Positions 51,947 through 60,161 of a DNA stretch of 64,000 nucleotides are shown in pieces (position 1 is the stretch's first letter; each line of letters starts with the position of its first letter). The position numbers were made by a program, and so were the translations under genes. The notes below the pieces were generated by a model, which saw nothing but the letters and a program-made list of their open reading frames with translations, did not search any database and was not told where the DNA came from. The DNA lies in contig JAVEZQ010000001.1 of assembly GCA_034002905.1 (NCBI GenBank), positions 124,001-188,000 of the forward strand, given 5' to 3'. The stretch comes from UBA8914 sp034002905. GTDB taxonomy: Bacteria > Pseudomonadota > Alphaproteobacteria > UBA9219.

Positions 51947-52671
51947 TGACAACAACCCCCAATCTTCTCATCGACCACATTGCTGCCAGCCAAGCCCAGA
52001 AAGAGGTTACGGCCAACACAGCCTTCGACACCCTGGACAAGGCGCTGTGCCAATTCACAAGCCTTGCGCTGGCCGATGCCAATCTGGCGCTGACTGACGC
52101 GCAGATGTTCGGCAACATGGCCCTGAAGTTTACGGGAGCCCTGACGGCAGTGAGGACGATCACAGTTCCCGCGCATCCGAAACTGCTTTGTGTCGAGAAC
52201 GGCACGACGGGCGGTTACGCGATTTCTGTTAAAACGCTCTCCGGTACAGCCGTTTCGGTCGGCAACGGCGAACGCAGGCTGCTTTATTGCAACGGGACGG
52301 ATTTCTCTGTCATGGCTGAGGCTGGCGTGGCGACGCCCTATGATGTTGGCGGCAGCTATGCAGGCAAGCCCGCAGGCAGCGCCGTTATCATGCTCTTTCC
52401 CATGCCACGCGCCGTCCGCTTTCTTTCCGGCATGCCTCAGAGCAAAGGCGTGGCCGCAACGGCGGCTACGGCGGCGGTGGCCTTTTCGATCCGCAAGAAT
52501 GGGGCTGAGTTTGCCTCCATGATATTCGCAGCCTCGGCCACCAGCGCCACATTCACATGTCTCAACACCACCGACTTCGCGGCGGGCGACATCTTGTCGC
52601 TCGTTGCGCCGTCATCGCCCGACGATGCGCTTTCCGATATAGGCTTCGCGTTGGCGGGCATTCGCCTTTAA
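51946..52671 (+). CDS. DUF2793 tail-associated protein
   Basis: The 241-residue protein begins with TPNLLIDHIAASQAQKEVTANTAFDTLDKAL in pieces, the DUF2793 signature, followed by a beta-rich domain and a C-terminal repeat region (FPMPRAVRFLSGMPQSKG). DUF2793 proteins follow the tip gene in alphaproteobacterial phages and resemble tail-fibre components. It starts within the stop of the preceding gene (TAATG). Confidence 0.88.
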   Translation: MTTTPNLLIDHIAASQAQKEVTANTAFDTLDKALCQFTSLALADANLALTDAQMFGNMALKFTGALTAVRTITVPAHPKLLCVENGTTGGYAISVKTLSGTAVSVGNGERRLLYCNGTDFSVMAEAGVATPYDVGGSYAGKPAGSAVIMLFPMPRAVRFLSGMPQSKGVAATAATAAVAFSIRKNGAEFASMIFAASATSATFTCLNTTDFAAGDILSLVAPSSPDDALSDIGFALAGIRL

Positions 52672-52684
52672 GGGGGAAAACAAC

Positions 52685-53710
52685 ATGGCCTTACGTTTTA
52701 TCGATGGTTTCGATCATTACACGACCAGCAGCCAGTTGCCATATAAATACAACATTGTTTGTTCGAGTAGCTATGCAGCGTTGGACGCAGGCCGTAGATC
52801 GGGTAGTCAGGCTTTGCGGGTCTATTCTTCGTCAGGCTATGTTGCAAAAACACTGGGAGATCAACCAACATGGATCGTTGGCGCAGCTGTAAAGTTGGAA
52901 AGCCTGCCGTCAAGCAACGGCCCTGTATTTGCGTTTTTAGATGGAAACGGAGATTCACAAGCCTGCCTGTGTGTCAGTAGCACGGGTGCGCTTGTTCTCA
53001 AACGCGGAAGTTCAAGCGGCACAACGCTGGCCACGTCCAACAATGCTTTGCTGGCTGGCGTATGGAACTTTATCGAAGCTAAGATCACGGTTGCCGATAG
53101 CGGCGGGATATTTTCTGCGTGTGTGAACGGGCAAGAATGGGTCACCTACACAGGCGACACAAAATACTCGTCATATTATGCCTATGCCAGCTCGATCAAA
53201 CTCAATGGCATGCCGTCAATTGTGAAGGTCTGGTATGACGATTTCTATATTTGCGATGGCACAGGAAGTGTCAACAATGATTTCCTCGGTGACGTGCGTG
53301 TAGATACGCTCTTTCCCTCCGGCATAGGCAACGCGGCAGAGTTCACGCCCACGGGCAGTGCGAACAATTGGGAAAATGTGGACGATGCTTCGCCAGATGA
53401 AGATGCGAGCTATAACGTCAGTGATACGGTTGGGAAGAAAGATACATTCAGCCTTTCCGATCTTTCCGCGTTGGACAGCTCGGTCTTTGGCGTGCAAGAG
53501 AACATTCTGGCACGAAAAGATGATGCCGGAACGCGACTGTTACGCGGCCTTGTTCGTGTAGATAGCGCCGATCACGAGGGGGGCGATTTGTCGCTTGGCG
53601 ACTCTTACGGCGACTTCACGCAAATCTGGGAGAAAAACCCAAGCACTTCGGTCAATTGGACAGAAAGCGAAGTGAACGCCGCAGAGTTTGGTTATAAGGT
53701 GCAATCGTAA
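52685..53710 (+). CDS. Tail fibre/lectin-like protein
   Basis: The 341-residue protein has a concanavalin-like N-terminal domain (about 1-190): MALRFIDGFDHYTTSSQ, TWIVGAAVKLESLPSSN, GVWNFIEAKITVADSGG and VKVWYDDFYICDGTGS. These are LamG-like jelly-roll strands. The C-terminal 150 residues are acidic and repetitive. It likely contacts carbohydrate on the host surface. Its base composition is less GC-biased than in neighbours, as expected for fast-evolving receptor genes. Confidence 0.7.
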   Translation: MALRFIDGFDHYTTSSQLPYKYNIVCSSSYAALDAGRRSGSQALRVYSSSGYVAKTLGDQPTWIVGAAVKLESLPSSNGPVFAFLDGNGDSQACLCVSSTGALVLKRGSSSGTTLATSNNALLAGVWNFIEAKITVADSGGIFSACVNGQEWVTYTGDTKYSSYYAYASSIKLNGMPSIVKVWYDDFYICDGTGSVNNDFLGDVRVDTLFPSGIGNAAEFTPTGSANNWENVDDASPDEDASYNVSDTVGKKDTFSLSDLSALDSSVFGVQENILARKDDAGTRLLRGLVRVDSADHEGGDLSLGDSYGDFTQIWEKNPSTSVNWTESEVNAAEFGYKVQS

Positions 53711-53922
53711 TGTTGCGCGTCACCCAAAATGCCATTGAGGTCGTCCGCAAGCCGACGAACGCGAGCCTGCGCGTGTCACAAGCAGCCATCGAAGTTCTCT
53801 GCCGCCCAGCCTCACGCTACGCTCGAACAAGCCAGATCGTTGTTGAAGTATTGCGGACAAACGCCGCGCCGCCAACGGAAGCCGAAATCCAGCAACCCCT
53901 CGTCATCATCGTTGCAGGATAA
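53710..53922 (+). CDS. Small protein with three internal repeats
   Basis: The 70-residue protein is made of three copies of a 16- to 17-residue unit: LRVTQNAIEVVRKPTNAS, LRVSQAAIEVLCRPASRY, ARTSQIVVEVLRTNAA. Each alternates hydrophobic and polar residues, so it could form stacked beta strands. It lies after the fibre gene (overlapping its stop) and before a membrane protein. It may be an adhesin tip or fibre accessory; no name is known to me. Confidence 0.6.
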   Translation: MLRVTQNAIEVVRKPTNASLRVSQAAIEVLCRPASRYARTSQIVVEVLRTNAAPPTEAEIQQPLVIIVAG

Positions 53923-53926
53923 GCCC

Positions 53927-54229
53927 ATGCCCCAAACACAAACGGAAAGCCTGCCCAACGGGCGGGATCAGGAGAGCTTTGTCATGAGTCCCAACGAACA
54001 GATCGAATATTTCCGCAGCATCGGACGGTTGGAAGCGCAGGTTGCCGCGCTGGCCGCGTCTATGACCGAAATGAAAACCAAGCTCGATGGAATTGACTCT
54101 CGCCTCGACGCTCTCGACCGTTTAGCGAACCGATGGAAAGGCGGGTTTGCCGTGATCCTGACGTTGGGAGCCATCGCCGGATTTGTGCTCGATAACGTCC
54201 TGCGCTGGTGGACGAGCAAGGGATCGTAA
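53927..54229 (+). CDS. Membrane-anchored coiled-coil phage protein (holin or accessory candidate)
   Basis: The 100-residue protein has a short polar start, a coiled coil (about 22-60: EYFRSIGRLEAQVAALAASMTEMKTKLDGIDSRLDALD) and one membrane helix (GGFAVILTLGAIAGFVLDNVL) near the C-terminus, ending with WWTSKGS. This is the layout of one-span phage membrane proteins that occur at the end of alphaproteobacterial late operons. A holin role is possible but unproven. The frame starts at 53927 after the preceding stop. Confidence 0.6.
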   Translation: MPQTQTESLPNGRDQESFVMSPNEQIEYFRSIGRLEAQVAALAASMTEMKTKLDGIDSRLDALDRLANRWKGGFAVILTLGAIAGFVLDNVLRWWTSKGS

Positions 54230-54280
54230 AAGCGTTTCCAAATCGTGTAGAAAGCGCCTCTTTATTCGCGCTAAACACCG

Positions 54281-54318
54281 ATTATCTAGTTGATAATAAA
54301 GGGATAAAGAGCGTTAAT
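54281..54318 (+). promoter_or_regulatory. Promoter and operator candidate before two small genes
   Basis: TTGATA (54290-54295) and GTTAAT (54313-54318) are 17 bases apart. ATTATC (54282-54287 region) and GATAAT (ending 54298) form an inverted repeat across the -35 box. This could be a repressor-controlled promoter for the genes at 54364 and 54693. Confidence 0.4.
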
Positions 54319-54363
54319 GTTCATGTGGTTAGGCGATAAAACAGCCCAAAAAAGGAGAGCAAA

Positions 54364-54678
54364 ATGTACAGCAAATTGGAAAGAAAGCAGTTTTGGAAAC
54401 CGAGCGTAGACGACATCCAAAACGAAGGCTGCGACGAGGACGAGCTCGAACAGCTTTGCGATTATTTCGAATACTGCATGCGCGAGATGGCCTGCACGAA
54501 ATGCCGCAAAGGTTTTTACGACCTGAGCGATTTTGAAACCGCCGTCAAACGCGAACTCGGTAGGTTCACGCTGACGATGGAAAAATATCCGCACGCAGGC
54601 GTCGAACAATGGATTGGCATTTTTGAAGCCGAGGGCAAGAAGCTGCGGCTCTTCGGGATGCTCGATCCGAACGGCTAA
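54364..54678 (+). CDS. Small acidic protein A of a related pair
   Basis: The 104-residue protein is acidic with four cysteines (EGCDED, DYFEYCM, MACTKCRKGF), the last two as CxxC. The C-terminal half, with FYDLSDFETAVKRELGRFTLTMEKYPHAGVEQWIGIF, resembles the corresponding part of the protein encoded immediately after it. Unknown function; soluble and probably regulatory or a cargo factor. It ends one base inside an alternative start of the next frame. Confidence 0.6.
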   Translation: MYSKLERKQFWKPSVDDIQNEGCDEDELEQLCDYFEYCMREMACTKCRKGFYDLSDFETAVKRELGRFTLTMEKYPHAGVEQWIGIFEAEGKKLRLFGMLDPNG

Positions 54679-54692
54679 TGAGGGAGGGTGTA

Positions 54693-54992
54693 ATGAGTAA
54701 GCAATTTAAATGCCTTGGCATCACCGATGAAGCGGCTGATTCTGAAATCTATACTGAGGAGCAAATGGACGCTTTTCTGCGGATCGTAGAAATTGCCTCG
54801 GAAGGATGCGACAGGCTTGGCCGTGAAAACGCCTATTTTAAACTGACCGATTTTGGCCAACTGGCGATAGAGGGGCTGGAAAGTTTCGAGATGCACATCT
54901 GGAAAACCCTCGAGAACCAACAGATCGTTTGGCTAAGTCTCTTTCGAAAAGGCGCCAAGAAGATTTGGATTCGATCCTGCTTTGAAGGTTAG
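54693..54992 (+). CDS. Small acidic protein B of a related pair
   Basis: The 99-residue protein shares a motif order with its upstream neighbour: a helix (EEQMDAFLRIVEIASEGCDRLG), then YFKLTDFGQLAIEGLESFEMHIWKTLENQQIVWLSLF. It lacks the CxxC. I start it at 54693 with GGAGGGTG before it. The pair may be ancient duplicates. Its 3' end meets the DUF4268 gene on the other strand with a 4-base overlap. Confidence 0.55.
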   Translation: MSKQFKCLGITDEAADSEIYTEEQMDAFLRIVEIASEGCDRLGRENAYFKLTDFGQLAIEGLESFEMHIWKTLENQQIVWLSLFRKGAKKIWIRSCFEG

Positions 54993-55927
54993 CCCTTCAT
55001 AAGCGGGCGAAAGACTTTGTTGAAGTCGCTCAACTTTTCTGCAAACCAAACGAAGCCTTCGTTCCAACATTCCTCATTGGAAAGGTCGAGCGTTTTTTCG
55101 ATTTTGATGACGGCGGTTTGTTTGCTTGGGTCGTTTTCCCACACCAGAGAATAGCCCAACATGGATTCGATTTCCGTTTTGTGCTGTGCGAGGTCTTCAA
55201 AGAACGGCTTCATGCTGTCGTAAAGATAGACACCCGTGACAAGTTTTCGAGCCTGCGTGCTGATCGAAAGGCGCAATGGCGCATTTGTCCTTCCAAGGCT
55301 GAAATCCGTCCATCCCTGCGGGCGTGGAGAGCGCAGCAGAAAGGACGTATTCTCGGCAAGATATTCGGACAGTCCTGACCAAAACCCCAGTTGGAGCTTT
55401 TGCGTGTCGTTCATTTCACCCGATTGAGAGCGGCGGGCGGTGGCAGAAACATTGCGGCTCCAATCATTCGGGTTTGCAACGACCATGAATTGAGGGGCAG
55501 GCAGGGAGGAGCCTATTTTCAGGATTTCGATCTCAACCCCAAAGAACTGGATGTTGTCGGTCGTGTTTTTGTTCAGCCAATCGATAGCTGCGCGGTGCTC
55601 GTCCGTGAAACGAGCGGCGATCCAAATGACTGTGGCTGCGTCAAGCCCTGCCGCATAGGTCAGTATCTGGCCGAGGTGCGTGTGATCCGTCTTTTCAATT
55701 TGGTTCTCGATGACCACCCATGAATCGTCGAGCGTGTTTTTGCACAAAATATCCGCGCTGAAAGGGCCAACCCCTTTCTCGATCTGATCCGTCACCAGAT
55801 CCATACCGATGGCGGTTCCGAGGCGCTCCAGATTTTCTTTTTGGGCCAGCCAAGGCGTGAAGTCATGGGGTTCGCTTGCCCAAACGGAGCGTAATTCCAA
55901 GCGCTCAATATGTCCCAGTTCCTGCAT
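54989..55927 (-). CDS. DUF4268 protein with PD-(D/E)XK-like nuclease core
   Basis: The 312-residue protein is antisense between small genes and the lysis cassette. Its N-terminal half contains VGPFSADILCKNTLDDSWVVIENQIEKTDHTHLGQILTYAAGLDAATVIWIA in pieces: an acidic D in ADIL, then E-N-Q in the place of E-x-K, followed by a helix with a glutamine, as in PD-(D/E)XK-fold nucleases. The C-terminal half matches DUF4268 (QLGFWSGLSEYLAENTSFL, RPQGWTDFSLGRTNAPLRLSIST). Such proteins occur in mobile elements and have been proposed as nucleases. The E-N-Q variation puts catalysis in doubt. Confidence 0.75.
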   Translation of the reverse strand: MQELGHIERLELRSVWASEPHDFTPWLAQKENLERLGTAIGMDLVTDQIEKGVGPFSADILCKNTLDDSWVVIENQIEKTDHTHLGQILTYAAGLDAATVIWIAARFTDEHRAAIDWLNKNTTDNIQFFGVEIEILKIGSSLPAPQFMVVANPNDWSRNVSATARRSQSGEMNDTQKLQLGFWSGLSEYLAENTSFLLRSPRPQGWTDFSLGRTNAPLRLSISTQARKLVTGVYLYDSMKPFFEDLAQHKTEIESMLGYSLVWENDPSKQTAVIKIEKTLDLSNEECWNEGFVWFAEKLSDFNKVFRPLMKG

Positions 55928-55954
55928 CTTAAAACCTTTAAAGGAGGGTTACTT

Positions 55955-56620
55955 ATGTCGACTCAAGAAAAACTATCACGAGGTGTCCGTAATAACAATC
56001 CGGGCAATCTGCGCCGGACGGATACTGCTTGGCAGGGGCTGACCGACCAGCAGACGGATCCTGATTTCTTCATGTTCAAGAGCCCGACTTACGGCATTCG
56101 TGCGATGGCGCGGGTCTTAATCGCCTATCAGGTGAAGCACGGACTGCGCACGATCCAGAAGATCATCGAACGCTGGGCGCCTGCGGACGAGAACGACACG
56201 GCGGCCTATGTGAAGGCCGTCTCGGCGGACATGGGCACTCCCGCAGATCAACTGCTCGACATGCACGCCTACGCTGACCTGAAGCCCCTTGTCCAAGCCA
56301 TTATCAAGCACGAAAACGGCCAGCAGCCTTACACAGGCGCACAGATCGACAAAGCCTTGGTTCTGGCGGGTGTGGAGCCTCCGGCCAAGAACCTGCAACA
56401 CACGCGCACTGTAAAGGGCGGTAAGGCCGCCACGGCGGCAACCGTGGGTCTCGGCGCGCTACAGGCCGTACAGGACGGCCTCGCGCCCGCTCGCGACACG
56501 CTCCAAACGCTTGTGCCGTATCTCGATGTCGCCAAATGGCTACTTCTGGCCATTACGCTAATCGGCCTCGGCGTGATGATCTGGGCGCGGATCGATGATC
56601 ACAGGAAGGGGTTGCGCTGA
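55955..56620 (+). CDS. Lysozyme-like endolysin with C-terminal membrane anchor
   Basis: The 221-residue protein starts at 55955 after AAGGAGG. The N-terminal domain (1-140) has RGVRNNNPGNLRRTDTAWQGL and FKSPTYGIRAMARVLIAYQVKHGLRTIQKIIERWAPADEN in pieces, the pattern of phage P5-like structural lysozymes and other muralytic proteins. A linker follows, and then a membrane helix (about 193-212, WLLLAITLIGLGVMIWARI) ending with DDHRKGLR. The anchor would hold it at the inner membrane, like a signal-anchor-release type endolysin but at the C-terminus. Confidence 0.8.
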   Translation: MSTQEKLSRGVRNNNPGNLRRTDTAWQGLTDQQTDPDFFMFKSPTYGIRAMARVLIAYQVKHGLRTIQKIIERWAPADENDTAAYVKAVSADMGTPADQLLDMHAYADLKPLVQAIIKHENGQQPYTGAQIDKALVLAGVEPPAKNLQHTRTVKGGKAATAATVGLGALQAVQDGLAPARDTLQTLVPYLDVAKWLLLAITLIGLGVMIWARIDDHRKGLR

Positions 56621-56859
56621 TGTGGACGATTATAACGGGCTGGTTTTCCAGCAACATGCTCAAAATCATCGGCTGGGGCGCGGTTGCTGCATCTGTGGCC
56701 GCCATCCTATTCGGCGCAAAGCAATCAGGCCGCACCGCCGAACGCTATGACCAACTCAAGAAAATCACGGAGATTAAAGATGCCCAACTTCGCGCCGCGC
56801 TGGACGCTCCTCGCACTCGCGCTGACCTTGTTAAGCGCCTGCGCGATAGCAAGTTCTAA
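56620..56859 (+). CDS. Inner-membrane spanin (Rz-like)
   Basis: The 79-residue protein has an N-terminal membrane helix (about 12-33, LKIIGWGAVAASVAAILFGA) and a periplasmic charged coiled coil (RYDQLKKITEIKDAQLRAALDAPRTRADLVKRLRD), the build of i-spanins. Spanins fuse inner and outer membranes at the end of lysis. It starts on the last base of the endolysin stop, and the o-spanin starts inside it in another frame. Confidence 0.8.
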   Translation: MWTIITGWFSSNMLKIIGWGAVAASVAAILFGAKQSGRTAERYDQLKKITEIKDAQLRAALDAPRTRADLVKRLRDSKF

Positions 56860-57016
56860 CCCCGCCTGCGTCTGCCCACCGATCAAGGAATACAGCCGTG
56901 AATTTCAGAGAAAGTTGGCAGATGAGGTCGATGCTGCGACCATAGGTGCTGTCTGGCCAACAGCAGCACAAGATTATGCAACACTGAGGGGACAGCTCAG
57001 AGCATGTCAAAAGTAA
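56780..57016 (+). CDS. Outer-membrane spanin lipoprotein (Rz1-like)
   Basis: The 78-residue protein starts at 56780, inside the i-spanin gene in the +1 frame. It has a lipoprotein signal (WTLLALALTLLSAC, lipobox L-S-A-C) and a proline-containing mature part (CVCPPIKEYSREFQRKLADE). The embedded Rz/Rz1 layout is diagnostic. The stop at 57016 faces the HamB stop at 57018 on the other strand with one base between. Confidence 0.82.
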   Translation: MPNFAPRWTLLALALTLLSACAIASSNPACVCPPIKEYSREFQRKLADEVDAATIGAVWPTAAQDYATLRGQLRACQK

Positions 57017-57017
57017 T

Positions 57018-60000
57018 CTATGTAATTAATGCATTTAGGCAATCTAGGAAATACAGGGGATAATTTTGAATGACTTCCTGTGCGGCTTGTTGTTGCGCGC
57101 TCAAAATAAAGACTGCGTCAGAGCGTGTTATGAGCGTGTTGCCAGTAATGGTGCTCAGGTGTTGTGCAACAACGCGGTCAGCAAACCCGCACTCGTAGAG
57201 AGCTACCGCAGATGTCTGTGGAAGGCCATATTTGAAGCGTTTATGGAGCTCGCTAAGGCGGTCTACTAATGCCAACCTTTCGTCGTCATCATCATCTTGA
57301 GAAGCGATCAGGTCGGTAACCGCACCAATCCGAAGAGCGCCATCATAACCGAATGCCCCTTCACAAATATCAACAACGTGTTCGACCGTCAGGACTCTTC
57401 TGGTCTTCCCGTGATGCAGTTGAACACCATCATTCTTTAATGCGTTAAAGATATTGTCAAATGACGTGCCATCAATCCATGACAATGCTACCCCCATCAT
57501 CGCCTCTGGCTTGTCTATTTTCTGAAATGTTTTGTTCTCTATGCCGTCCGCAATCATGGGCCAGAGATAACGCAGCAGGTCTTCATGGGACGCAGCCTGC
57601 TTTAGAGAATCGCTATGATCCGAAACCCATTCCTCAAGCTCAAGATTTGTTGTCACCCCCTGTAATGTTCGCGCGAACACACCGCGCCGTGTGGCGTCTG
57701 GAACGGTAGAACGAACATGCTCTGCAAGAATAGTAAAGAGCTCAACCAACTGCTTTTTTTCCTCATCGGAAACGAGGGCATAGGCGAGAGTGCCTTCGGC
57801 CAGCGCCTGCGGGGATTTGTCTTCTCCAGACTCCTCCCAATACGCCATGAGATAAGACTCTATCGCCGCAAATATCTTGAACTTTCCGTGTGCCTGACCG
57901 AGAAGGTCATCTGCCGTGATGTTTGGATCAGCCTTTTTCTGTGCAAATGTAACCAGAGTCTCTTGAAATCCTGCTTTATCATCGACATACCAGTTGGCCA
58001 ATTTTGCTAAATCTACCTGCGCAACTATATGTTTCCTATCTTTGCTTTTGAACGATCCAAATAAGCCCTGAATAGAACTAACAACAGGCTCAGAATTTTC
58101 TTGGTTCAGAAGCTTCTGGGCTTGTTTCCAAGGCCAATCATTTGCTCCGTATTTCTTCCCATCATAAATGTCAGGGTCAGCAAAAAGAATTGTGCCCTCA
58201 ACGTGCATTCCCGCACGCCCCGCACGACCAATCAGATTGTGAAAATCACGAACTTTGATTTCCTTCCCAGCTTGATAAACACTGGTGACAATAAGATATT
58301 TTATCGGAAGGTTTACTCCTTGGGCAAGCGTAGATGTACAAACAATAAACTTTGCGTCACCCACCTTCATCGCATATTCGACAGCAAGCCGGATGCCATG
58401 CGGCGTGTTGCTGTTATGGCTGAGAACACCAAGTGCGGCTGCTCGGGACACTGGCGCATTACCACCAAGGTTCCCATCATAGAGACTTGCCAACTTAGCG
58501 ACTTCTTCACGGCTGGAAACCTCTAATGGCCTTGGAATAGGCAGCTCTCTATCAAAGGCTTCTACAATATCTCCACAAATCCCCGTTACGGTATCCTTAC
58601 GCCCGCAGAAGACAGCCACGCCACCCTTATTGACCAGCTTAAGGCCCAAATACAAGGCTATACTGTTGCTGTCCCCTTTGTTTGGAAAAAGGCGGACTTT
58701 AGTTTCTTTACCACGTTTCTTTAGAGCCTGTTGAGACACGATGCGTGGCACAAAGAAGTCATCGGTTTCGAGTGCCTCTTCTTCCATGAAGTGCAACTGC
58801 CCTAGCGCAGCACTCCAGCCCGTGAAGGCAACTCGGCGCTGCATGGGTGATAGATTGAGTCCTTTCGCAACCGTCGGGTTCTCACCCAGAAGCCACGTTC
58901 CAATGGCTTCGGCATTGCTGATAACAGCAGAAATTAGGACGGTTTGTGCATCCTGTGGAATGCGACGTTTCAGTGAGGTCAGAAGAAGTTCGTAAGTAAC
59001 CCCCCTTATCCCACTATCAAACTGGTGCCCTTCATCGTAAATGACAAGGCCAATAGAGTCTGCCAGTTCAGGCGCGTGACGTAGTACATAGAGAAGCTTC
59101 TCTGGCGTAACAACCAGCACATTCTTTTTTCCAATAAGTTCAAAGTTCTCGGAAAAAAGAAAGTCGTCAAAATCAAAGTCAGGTTGCAGAACATCTGTAA
59201 GCTCATCTACGGAAACGCGCTCACCTCGGAACGCTTCTTTGAGGGCATCGCTAATTTCATGGCAAAGCGACCGAAACGGGGCAACGATAACAGCAAGGGG
59301 TGTGCGATCAGCTATGAATGCACTTCGAATAATTAATTCGGTGGCGCGAGTTTTTCCAGCGCTTGTAGGCATTTGCACAATAGCTGATGCCCCGTTATAA
59401 ACGCCTTTCTCGCCAAGAAGTTGTTGAGAGGGCCAGAGTTCTTGTAGGAAGCCTCGTTTGTTTAATGCGCTCTCCCATTTGTTCAACGGAAGGTTCGAGT
59501 AAAGTGGCAGGCAATGTCGAGCGGAATTCTGAACCCTGAGTTGAATCAGGGCAGCGCAGATGTCAGAGAACAGCAGTTGACGGGGCGAACCAACGGCATA
59601 TCCTGCCGAACGAAGTTCTGATGCAGCAGCTGCGCATGTTTCAGCCTTGGTCGTTCCGGCATAGAAACCTGTAAGATTAACCACACAGGCTTGTATTTCT
59701 TTCGCAAACGAGCTTCCTGTTATCTCAGCAAAAGTGCTCCGTGCGCCAAGTAAGAGCCAAAGAAGCAGGTGCTCCAACCCATCCCCCTCAAGGTCAAGTG
59801 TATCGGTTGAAACCTTTTTTGCTAGGACGAGGGAGCTTCCAGGCACGTCGCTCAGATAAAAGGCTGCAGATGCCAAAAGAAGCAGATAAGAATCTGTGTC
59901 GTCTCGGAACTTACCCTCAAAGTATGCGTTGAAGAAGCGGGCAGAGAATTGAAGATCTTTGCTTTCATCTTCAAGCGACGCTTCAGTTCTATTTATGCGG

Positions 60001-60161
60001 GCGGCGGCATCCCCAAGTATCGCAATAGTTAGAGAGAAGAGTTCAGCAGGATCTCCCAAAAACTTGATGTTTCGATCTTCTGGTGGAACCGAATACTCAA
60101 TCATCTTTGCTTGAGATTGGGTAATCTTGAGAACTTTTCGGGAATTTTTTTTAGGCTTCAT
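57018..60161 (-). CDS. hamB: Hachiman defence helicase HamB
   Basis: HamB is the SF2 helicase of Hachiman, which scans DNA ends and gaps with HamA and releases its nuclease during phage attack. The 1047-residue protein (start at 60161, MKPKKNSRKVLK) has Walker A PTSAGKT (about 265-271), a DEGH motif II (about 376-379), SAVISNAEAI (motif III), VFCGRKDT (motif IV), VCTSTLAQGVNLP (motif V) and LIGRAGRAG (motif VI, about 643-651), followed by a 300-residue helical C-terminal part. The N-terminal 200 residues are HamB-specific. Its start overlaps the HamA stop by 11 bases. It lies tail-to-tail with the phage lysis genes. Confidence 0.88.
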   Translation of the reverse strand: MKPKKNSRKVLKITQSQAKMIEYSVPPEDRNIKFLGDPAELFSLTIAILGDAAARINRTEASLEDESKDLQFSARFFNAYFEGKFRDDTDSYLLLLASAAFYLSDVPGSSLVLAKKVSTDTLDLEGDGLEHLLLWLLLGARSTFAEITGSSFAKEIQACVVNLTGFYAGTTKAETCAAAASELRSAGYAVGSPRQLLFSDICAALIQLRVQNSARHCLPLYSNLPLNKWESALNKRGFLQELWPSQQLLGEKGVYNGASAIVQMPTSAGKTRATELIIRSAFIADRTPLAVIVAPFRSLCHEISDALKEAFRGERVSVDELTDVLQPDFDFDDFLFSENFELIGKKNVLVVTPEKLLYVLRHAPELADSIGLVIYDEGHQFDSGIRGVTYELLLTSLKRRIPQDAQTVLISAVISNAEAIGTWLLGENPTVAKGLNLSPMQRRVAFTGWSAALGQLHFMEEEALETDDFFVPRIVSQQALKKRGKETKVRLFPNKGDSNSIALYLGLKLVNKGGVAVFCGRKDTVTGICGDIVEAFDRELPIPRPLEVSSREEVAKLASLYDGNLGGNAPVSRAAALGVLSHNSNTPHGIRLAVEYAMKVGDAKFIVCTSTLAQGVNLPIKYLIVTSVYQAGKEIKVRDFHNLIGRAGRAGMHVEGTILFADPDIYDGKKYGANDWPWKQAQKLLNQENSEPVVSSIQGLFGSFKSKDRKHIVAQVDLAKLANWYVDDKAGFQETLVTFAQKKADPNITADDLLGQAHGKFKIFAAIESYLMAYWEESGEDKSPQALAEGTLAYALVSDEEKKQLVELFTILAEHVRSTVPDATRRGVFARTLQGVTTNLELEEWVSDHSDSLKQAASHEDLLRYLWPMIADGIENKTFQKIDKPEAMMGVALSWIDGTSFDNIFNALKNDGVQLHHGKTRRVLTVEHVVDICEGAFGYDGALRIGAVTDLIASQDDDDDERLALVDRLSELHKRFKYGLPQTSAVALYECGFADRVVAQHLSTITGNTLITRSDAVFILSAQQQAAQEVIQNYPLYFLDCLNALIT

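Noticed and set aside
57461..58526. Plus-strand frames inside hamB
   Set aside because: They lack ribosome sites and lie opposite intact helicase motifs.
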